NCBI GenBank assembly: GCA_000023185.1
Contig: CP001622.1
Coordinates: forward strand, 2,542,001-2,606,000
Origin: Rhizobium leguminosarum bv. trifolii WSM1325
GTDB taxonomy: Bacteria > Pseudomonadota > Alphaproteobacteria > Rhizobiales > Rhizobiaceae
DNA: 64,000 nt
Reading direction: 5' to 3'
Shown: piece after piece, positions 58,559 through 64,000 of the stretch
How the letters are laid out: each line of letters opens with the position of its first letter
Position numbering within the stretch: the stretch's first letter is position 1
Program-made: the position numbers and the translations under genes
The notes under the pieces: generated by a model
Database searches by the model: none
Seen by the model: the letters and a program-made list of their open reading frames with translations, nothing else
What the model was told of the DNA's origin: nothing

Positions 58559-59839
58559 CTACAATGCATCCAGCGGTATCTTCAGATACCGCCTGCCATT
58601 CCCCTCCGGCTCGGGCAGCCGCCCGCCGCGGATATTCACCTGCAGCGCGTGCAGCATCAGCTTGGGCTTGGGCAGCGTGCGATCGCGCGCCTGGCGCAGC
58701 GCCACGAAGCCGGCCTCGTCGATGCCTGCAATATGCGGATTGGCGCGCTTCTGTGCCTCCACCGTGCTTTCCCAGCGCGGGTGCCGGCCGCCGGGCTGGT
58801 AATCGTGGCCGGAAAAGAGACGGGTCTCCTCGGGCAGCGACAGGATGGCCTGGATCGAGTGCCAGAGGGCGGCAGCGCTGCCGCCCGGGAAATCCGTGCG
58901 CGCCGTGCCGGAATCCGGCGTGAACACCGTGTCGTGCACAAAGGCGGCGTCACCGATCACATAGGTGATCGAGGCGAGTGTGTGCCCGGGCGAAAAAATC
59001 ACGCGGGCTTTAAGCGCACCGATCTCGAACGTGTCGCCATCGGCAAACAGCCGGTCCCATTGCGAGCCGTCGGTCGCGAGCCCCGGCCAGTTGTAGATCT
59101 CCTTCCAGAGCGTCTGCACGTCGGTGACATGGGCGCCGATCGCCGTCGGCGCGCCGGTCTTCTCATGCAGATAATGCGCGGCGGAGAAATGATCGGCATG
59201 CGGATGCGTGTCGAGGATCCACTCGACCGTCAGCCCTTCGCTTTCGATATGAGCGAGGATGGCATCTGCATTGGCCGTTCCCGTCGCCCCCGACATCTCG
59301 TCGAAATCGAGCACCGGGTCGATGATGGCGCAGCGTTTCGTTGCCGGGTCGGAAACGACATATTGCACACTGCAGGTGCGGGGCTCGAAGAAGGCCTTCA
59401 CATCAGCCACCTGCCCTGACCGCTTTTCCAGCCAGCGTCGCGCGCCGGCAAGATCAAAACCGAGGTTTTGACCGAAGGCCTCGACATCTCCGGGCTTCAT
59501 CCGCCCGTCGAGCACCTCGCCCAGCGCATAAAGCGTCAACGCCCGCGTGCCGCTCTTGCAATGGGCGACGACCGGTCCCTTGGCCTCGGCCATCGCCGTC
59601 TGGAAGGCGCAGATATCGGCCTCGGTGATTTCGGTCCCCTTCACCGGCACGAAGCTGTAGGCGAGCCCGGCGGCAGCGGCGGAAGCCTTTTCCGCCGTAT
59701 TGCCCGGCTGTCCCGGCTCCTCGCCATCCGGCCGGGCATTGATGACGGCAGCAAAGCCATCAGCCGCGAAGGCGGCAAAACCTGCGGCGTCGGGCTGGCC
59801 CGCCACCGATATCAGCTCATTGACCTTCACGGATGTCAT
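58559..59839 (-). CDS. blh: Blh: bifunctional sulfur transferase / persulfide dioxygenase
   Basis: The 426-residue protein has an N-terminal DUF442 (beta-lactamase hydrolase-like) phosphatase-fold domain with sulfurtransferase loop VVAHCKSGTRALTLYALGE near residue 90. A metallo-beta-lactamase domain follows: THPHADHFSAAHYLHEK (HxHxDH), GHTLASITYVIGDAAFVHDTVF and FSGHDYQPG. This fusion is Blh, which oxidises glutathione persulfide in sulfide detoxification. ATG 59839 follows GGGGAC. In Agrobacterium and Xylella the homologue is regulated by BigR. Here a DsrE protein and an AraC regulator are next door. Confidence 0.92.
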   Translation of the reverse strand: MTSVKVNELISVAGQPDAAGFAAFAADGFAAVINARPDGEEPGQPGNTAEKASAAAAGLAYSFVPVKGTEITEADICAFQTAMAEAKGPVVAHCKSGTRALTLYALGEVLDGRMKPGDVEAFGQNLGFDLAGARRWLEKRSGQVADVKAFFEPRTCSVQYVVSDPATKRCAIIDPVLDFDEMSGATGTANADAILAHIESEGLTVEWILDTHPHADHFSAAHYLHEKTGAPTAIGAHVTDVQTLWKEIYNWPGLATDGSQWDRLFADGDTFEIGALKARVIFSPGHTLASITYVIGDAAFVHDTVFTPDSGTARTDFPGGSAAALWHSIQAILSLPEETRLFSGHDYQPGGRHPRWESTVEAQKRANPHIAGIDEAGFVALRQARDRTLPKPKLMLHALQVNIRGGRLPEPEGNGRRYLKIPLDAL

Positions 59840-59876
59840 CGAAGTCCCCGCGCTGCCCTCATCGGGCATTATCGCA

Positions 59877-59890
59877 TGTATATCGATACA
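59877..59890. promoter_or_regulatory. Short palindrome upstream of blh
   Basis: TGTAT (59877-59881) and ATACA (59886-59890) form a dyad around ATCG within an AT-rich stretch, about 40 bases before the blh start. The position suits an operator of a sulfide-responsive repressor (BigR/ArsR type), though no such gene is in the window. It may also be part of the promoter. Confidence 0.3.
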
Positions 59891-60020
59891 ATCTCACAAG
59901 TATATTGCCGAACGCAAGAATAGGCGCTTGGTATTCCTCCGTGCATGTCGCCGGCCTGAAGAGCCTGACAACGCCGGCGGGAGACGCCGCCCAAACGCCC
60001 GCCCGGCCCGGCTTTGCATG

Positions 60021-60389
60021 TCAAAACGACAGCGTTGCCGCACCTTCCTTGATCTCGGCATGCATGGCGCTGGCGCCGACGATGACGATCCCGTCGAGTA
60101 AGTCTTCCTGCGTATAACCGCGCGAGGTCACACAGGGTGGGCAAGCCCAGATCGTGCCGCCGCGCTGCTGGAAATTCTCGATCAGGCTCGACAGCGGATC
60201 GAGCGGTGGCACATGCGTCATGCGCTGGCCGCCCTTGCGCACCAGGTCGATCCCGGTGCTGGTGAGGAATACCGAGACCTTCAGCCCGGCGGTGATGCCG
60301 CCATTGGCAATGGTGAAGGCGACGGAGGACAGTTCGGATTCGATGCCTTTGGTGACGAGCACGACCAGTTTGTCGCATTGAGTTTGCAT
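60021..60389 (-). CDS. DsrE-family sulfur-carrier-like protein
   Basis: The 122-residue protein has the DsrE/F-like fold: DKLVVLVTKGIESELSSVAFTIANGGITAGLKVSVFLTSTGIDL, then GGTIWACPPCVTSRGYTQEDLLDGIVIVGASAMHAEI. Two Cys (ACPPC) near residue 83 can form the active persulfide or disulfide site. AAGGAG seven bases before ATG 60389 sets the start. It lies upstream of blh on the same strand, which fits sulfur trafficking to the persulfide dioxygenase. Confidence 0.9.
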   Translation of the reverse strand: MQTQCDKLVVLVTKGIESELSSVAFTIANGGITAGLKVSVFLTSTGIDLVRKGGQRMTHVPPLDPLSSLIENFQQRGGTIWACPPCVTSRGYTQEDLLDGIVIVGASAMHAEIKEGAATLSF

Positions 60390-60458
60390 AGTATTCTCCT
60401 TCAGCGGGTTTGAACGCACTGATGATAGGAGGACGCGCGGCGCGCGTATTTGGCCGGA

Positions 60459-61454
60459 ATGCGTGAAGCCTTGTCCGAAAATCCAGACGCTGCGGGTGTT
60501 GCGCGCGAAGACGTGCTGTCGGCGCTGCTGTCGACGATCCGCCTTTCGGGGTCGCTGCAGTTCTGCTTCATGCCGACGGGCGACTGGCAGACCGATGCCA
60601 CGCCGTCGCTGGCAGGCCTTTCGGCCAAGGCCTCGGGCACGATGCCGTTTCACATCGTCGTCGCCGGCAGTTGCTGGCTGAAGACGGAAGACGAAGAAAC
60701 CGATTTGGAAGCCGGCGACGTGCTGGTCTTTCCCTTCGGCACTGGACATCAGCTCGGCGCGGGAAGAGACGGCATGCTGGTGCTGCCGACCCGCGATCTG
60801 CCGCAGAAGCCATGGCGTGAGATTCCCGTGCTGCGTTACGGCGACGAGACACAAGGGGTGCGCCTGCTCTGCGGCTATCTGCAGTGGGACGGGCTGAGCT
60901 TCGCACCGCTTCGGCAGGCCCTGCCCAGACTGATCCATGTCAGGACGCGGGCCGCCAATGACGGTGACTGGCTGCGCGCCACCATCCGCCAGATGGTCGA
61001 GGAGGTCGACAGGCCGCGTGCCGGTGGCGTCTCGATGCTACCGCGGCTGACGGAAATCATCTTCATCGAAATTCTGCGCCACCAGATCATGATGGCAGAG
61101 CCAAGCTCGGTCGGCTGGCTGGCAGCCCTCGCCGACCCCTCGCTCTCGCGCTGCCTTTCCCTCATTCACGACGATCCCAGGCGTGATTGGTCGCTGGAGC
61201 AACTGGCGGCGGCATCGGGAATGTCGCGCAGCGCGCTGGCCGAACGCTTCCAGGCGATGCTCTCGACATCACCGATCCGCTATATAAGGGACTGGCGGCT
61301 CTACCTCGCAAGCGTGGCGCTCGCCACCTCAGGCCAGCCGATCGCGGCGATCGCCTATGAAGCCGGCTATGCCACCGAAGCCGCCTTCAACCGCGCTTTC
61401 TCCCGCGCCTTCGCCACCCCACCAGCCGCCTGGCGGGCGACGGCGCAGGCGTAG
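60459..61454 (+). CDS. AraC-family regulator with cupin sensor
   Basis: The 331-residue protein has a cupin-type sensor (TMPFHIVVAGSCWLKTEDEETDLEAGDVLVFPFGTGHQL) and a C-terminal AraC domain (DWSLEQLAAASGMSRSALAERFQAMLSTSPIRYIRDWRLYLA, then QPIAAIAYEAGYATEAAFNRAFSRAFATPPAAWR). It is the AraC_binding_2 subgroup. It is divergent from the DsrE gene with 69 bases between, and so probably controls DsrE and blh. The start MREAL at 60459 is preferred to TTG 60450. Confidence 0.9.
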   Translation: MREALSENPDAAGVAREDVLSALLSTIRLSGSLQFCFMPTGDWQTDATPSLAGLSAKASGTMPFHIVVAGSCWLKTEDEETDLEAGDVLVFPFGTGHQLGAGRDGMLVLPTRDLPQKPWREIPVLRYGDETQGVRLLCGYLQWDGLSFAPLRQALPRLIHVRTRAANDGDWLRATIRQMVEEVDRPRAGGVSMLPRLTEIIFIEILRHQIMMAEPSSVGWLAALADPSLSRCLSLIHDDPRRDWSLEQLAAASGMSRSALAERFQAMLSTSPIRYIRDWRLYLASVALATSGQPIAAIAYEAGYATEAAFNRAFSRAFATPPAAWRATAQA

Positions 61455-61579
61455 AGGGTGATCGGCTCAATAAGCGCCAATGCTCAAGAGAGGTTGGCAG
61501 GAAGAAGCCGCGACACTCATGGGTGGAAAGAATCAAAGGATGCGCTAATTAGATCCACCATCAAAATCTGGAGCGCGCC

Positions 61580-63049
61580 TTGGATTCCGAATCCCCTCAG
61601 CCACTCACAGCTCGCTTTCCTGTCGGTGGCGGGGAAATTGGCCGACTGATCCAGACCCGCGACTGGAGCAAGACGCCGCTCGGTCCTCTCGAACTCTGGC
61701 CGCAAAGCCTGAAGACGGCCACCAACATGCTCCTGCTTTCACCCGTGCCGATCGTTCTTCTCTGGGGCGAAGATGGCGTGATGATCTACAACGACGCCTA
61801 TTCCGTCTTCGCGGGCAGCCGCCATCCGGATCTTCTCGGTTCCAAGGTCCGTGAGGGCTGGAGCGAAATTGCCGATTTCAACGACAATGTGATGAAAGTC
61901 GGACTGGCGGGGAAAACGCTCGCCTACGAGAACCAGGAGCTGACGCTCTTGCGCCACGGCAGCCCGGCTCCCGTCTGGATGAACCTCGACTATTCGCCCG
62001 TCCTCGACGAAAGCGGCAAACCCGCCGGCGTCATCGCGATCGTCGTCGAAACGACGAAAAGCGTCCTTGCCCAGCGCCGGCTGCGCGAGAGCGAAGAGAG
62101 GTTCAGGGCGTTCACGACCGCGACGACCGATATCGTCTATCGTATGAGCGCCGACTGGAAGGAGATGCAGCAGCTCGACGGTCGTAACGTTCTCGCCGAC
62201 ACGGCCAATCCGACTGTCGCGTGGCAGGAGGCCTATTTGTTTCCCGAGGACATTCCAGCGATCCAGGCGGTGATCGACGAGGCCATATCAAGCAAGGGTG
62301 TTTTCGAATGCGAGCATCGCGTCCGCCGCGCCGACGGCAGCACCGGGTGGGTGCTGTCACGGGCTGTTCCACTCTTGAACGACCCAGGCGCCATTGTCGA
62401 ATGGTTTGGGGCCGCGACCGATATCACCGAGCGGCGACGCAAGCAGCAACAGCTGGAACTTGTCGTTCATGAACTCAACCATCGCGTTAAGAACAATCTG
62501 GCGATGGTGCAGGCTTTCGCATTCCGCACCTTCCGGGATGCCGAAGACATCCCTCGTGCCCTGGACAGTTTCACGGCGCGGCTGGTGTCGCTCGGCCGTG
62601 CCAATGATCTGTTGACAGGCGAATTGTGGAGCAGTGCCTCCTTGAAACAGACGCTCGACCAAGCGACCGTTCCGCATCGGCCGGACGGCGGGCGGTGGGA
62701 GTTGACCGGAGACGAAATCCGGGTCTCCGCAAAGACGGCGCTGGCGCTGACCATGGCCTTTCACGAACTCGGCACGAATGCCGTCCGCCATGGCGCATGG
62801 TCGAATGATGGCGGCGCCGTCAGCGTCAAATGTTCCCTCCAAATCATCGACGGAATGCAACGCTACCGCATAGACTGGAACGAACATGGCGGACCGCCTG
62901 TCGAACAACCTAAGCGGAAGGGCTTCGGCACGGTCCTCATACAGCGTGGCCTTGCCGCGGAGACGGGAGGCAATGTGGAGATTTCGTTTGCCGAAAGGGG
63001 TTTTTCCTTCAGCCTCGACGCTCCGGCAGACCGTCTTCGGAACGAATGA
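61580..63049 (+). CDS. HWE-family PAS sensor histidine kinase
   Basis: The 489-residue soluble kinase has two PAS domains (residues about 40-160: IVLLWGEDGVMIYNDAYSVFAG; about 170-285 with FECEHRVRRADGSTGWVLSRAVPL and GAATDITERR). The HWE/HisKA_2 dimerisation helix has the phosphoacceptor His in HELNHRVKNNLAMVQAFAFRTF (H301). The ATPase shows HELGTNAVRHGAWS and WNEHGGPPV, the WxE hallmark of the HWE family. TTG 61580 follows GGAG. The response regulator starts one base after its stop. Confidence 0.93.
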   Translation: MDSESPQPLTARFPVGGGEIGRLIQTRDWSKTPLGPLELWPQSLKTATNMLLLSPVPIVLLWGEDGVMIYNDAYSVFAGSRHPDLLGSKVREGWSEIADFNDNVMKVGLAGKTLAYENQELTLLRHGSPAPVWMNLDYSPVLDESGKPAGVIAIVVETTKSVLAQRRLRESEERFRAFTTATTDIVYRMSADWKEMQQLDGRNVLADTANPTVAWQEAYLFPEDIPAIQAVIDEAISSKGVFECEHRVRRADGSTGWVLSRAVPLLNDPGAIVEWFGAATDITERRRKQQQLELVVHELNHRVKNNLAMVQAFAFRTFRDAEDIPRALDSFTARLVSLGRANDLLTGELWSSASLKQTLDQATVPHRPDGGRWELTGDEIRVSAKTALALTMAFHELGTNAVRHGAWSNDGGAVSVKCSLQIIDGMQRYRIDWNEHGGPPVEQPKRKGFGTVLIQRGLAAETGGNVEISFAERGFSFSLDAPADRLRNE

Positions 63050-63050
63050 C

Positions 63051-63395
63051 ATGGCCAAGCGTGTTCTTGTCGTCGAAGATGAAATGACCATCGCCATGAT
63101 GATCGAGGATATGCTCGTGGACCTCGGTCACGAGGTCGTCGCGACAGCCGCGCGTTTGCCCTCGGCGCTGGAGGTTGCGGCCGATGGAAATCTTGATTTC
63201 GTCATTCTCGATGTGAACCTGGCCGGGCATCAGTCATTCCCGGTGGCGGCAGTCCTTCAGCAGCGCGGTATCCCGTTTGCCTTCGCAACCGGATATGGGC
63301 CAGCGGGTATCGATCCCGCCTTTGCCGGCCGGCCAGTGTTGACCAAGCCGTTCACAACTGCCGACCTTGCCGCTGTCATCGAAAGTGTCGGCTGA
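63051..63395 (+). CDS. Single-domain response regulator
   Basis: The 114-residue CheY-like protein has the acidic pocket VLVVEDEMTIAMMI, the phospho-acceptor Asp in DFVILDVNLAGHQSF (about D54), PFAFATGYG, and Lys in VLTKPFTTADLAAVIESV. It has no output domain, as in many alphaproteobacterial regulators paired with HWE kinases (general stress or phosphorelay). It is separated from the kinase stop by one base, so they are co-translated. Confidence 0.95.
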   Translation: MAKRVLVVEDEMTIAMMIEDMLVDLGHEVVATAARLPSALEVAADGNLDFVILDVNLAGHQSFPVAAVLQQRGIPFAFATGYGPAGIDPAFAGRPVLTKPFTTADLAAVIESVG

Positions 63396-63499
63396 GACCC
63401 AAGAGGGCCGACGCCCAAGTCCAAGAGCCGCCCCAATGAGACGTGTTGTGGCGGGCGATGGCGCAGGGCTGAGGATCCGATCGACACCCTGATGGACGA

Positions 63500-63982
63500 T
63501 CAGCGCGGTTGCGGGCCTGTCAATCCGAGGGCCAGCGTGATGTCGTTGATGATCCCCAGTCGCGCTTCGATCACCGCGATTTTCTCAGGTGTATCGGCAC
63601 CAAAAGCCTCGATATCGATGAACATTTGCTCGCAGCCGCCTGGCGTGACCGTGCCGAACATCTGGCCGGGTTCCTCGCCTATGTTTCGCCAGCTGTGCGG
63701 TACATGTGGCGGCAGAACGACGACGGTTCCCACGGGCGCGTCGAACGCCTCGTCGCCGCATTGGAATCGATAGAGACCGCGAATGACCCGAAAGACTTCG
63801 ATCTCCCGCGTATGCGTGTGCGGGGCCGGACCATGACCGGGCGGCGTGAAGGTTTCCCACATCCCGAACGCGCCGCCGGTCTCGGCGGCTGTGGCATGGA
63901 TGACGATCCTCGCGCCGAAGGGCGTCTTCGCCACGCGCTCCTTGCCGGGCAAAGAGACAACGGCATTCCTGAAACTCGACAT
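63500..63982 (-). CDS. Cupin-domain protein
   Basis: The 160-residue protein is a single double-stranded beta-helix cupin: motif 1 PGHGPAPHTHTREIEVFRVIRGLYRFQCG (His-His-Glu metal site) and motif 2 VGTVVVLPPHVPHSWRNIGEEPGQMFGTVTPGG (third His). It may bind a metal and a small ligand. It is often annotated as a cupin of unknown role. GGAGG five bases before ATG 63982 sets the start, two codons inside the longest frame. Its promoter lies beyond the window end. Confidence 0.9.
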   Translation of the reverse strand: MSSFRNAVVSLPGKERVAKTPFGARIVIHATAAETGGAFGMWETFTPPGHGPAPHTHTREIEVFRVIRGLYRFQCGDEAFDAPVGTVVVLPPHVPHSWRNIGEEPGQMFGTVTPGGCEQMFIDIEAFGADTPEKIAVIEARLGIINDITLALGLTGPQPR

Positions 63983-64000
63983 ATCCACCTCCCCCTTGAT

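Overview
The window looks like a chromosome or large-replicon segment of a fast-growing alphaproteobacterial rhizobium (Rhizobium leguminosarum/etli type). The basis is high-GC coding with rhizobial codon habits, dispersed palindromic repeats resembling the Rhizobium intergenic mosaic elements (RIME), a coxMNOP-type alternative terminal oxidase, an NrsF-type sigma/anti-sigma pair, an HWE-family kinase, and many small stand-alone enzyme genes. No tRNA, rRNA, CRISPR array, phage or intact insertion sequence was recognised.

Layout. 1-9.6 kb: a frameshifted LysE-type exporter, an MsbA-like ABC exporter, a LysR regulator divergent from a Tat-exported NTF2-like protein, a GFA protein, two VOC proteins, a frameshifted nucleotidyltransferase, a histidine phosphatase and a nitrilase-superfamily enzyme with an odd N-terminal helix. 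9.6-17 kb: a DapB-like reductase, an ornithine cyclodeaminase-like enzyme, two GNATs, an octapeptide-repeat membrane protein, a PLP decarboxylase, a small tyrosine phosphatase, a methyltransferase and an exported CHAP-like protein. 17-24 kb: an MFS transporter, a tyrS pseudogene, the potassium transporter kup and a CPA1 Na+/H+ antiporter. 24-29 kb: an exported intradiol dioxygenase and a stress island in which an ECF sigma factor and its NrsF anti-sigma face an operon for an MXKDX protein, a cytochrome b membrane protein and a molybdopterin oxidoreductase. Both sides carry GTAACC...CGAAT promoters. 29-33 kb: two tandem paralogous beta-helix proteins. 33-42 kb: a DMT transporter lying between fragments of an FtsX-like gene, an AraC/NTF2/NmrA cluster, a MacAB-like four-gene ABC efflux operon, and a membrane-anchored AraC regulator. 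42-47 kb: SDR, VOC, dienelactone-hydrolase-like and FAD monooxygenase genes. 47-52.3 kb: cytochrome c plus a five-gene coxMNOP-type oxidase operon. 52.5-54.2 kb: MYG1 and HIT proteins. 54.4-57.6 kb: a FecCD-type ABC uptake operon behind a cobalamin riboswitch, so probably B12 uptake. 57.9-64 kb: a Phd/VapC pair, a Blh persulfide dioxygenase with a DsrE protein and an AraC regulator, an HWE kinase with a single-domain response regulator, and a cupin.

The most coherent system is the redox-stress island at 25.1-28.5 kb. The sigma factor, an NrsF with cysteines at positions 131 and 181, and paired promoters define a small autoregulated regulon for periplasmic oxidative repair. The second is the sulfide module at 58.6-61.5 kb. 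Genome decay is visible in two single-base frameshifts, the tyrS pseudogene, and a gene fragment split by what looks like an insertion.
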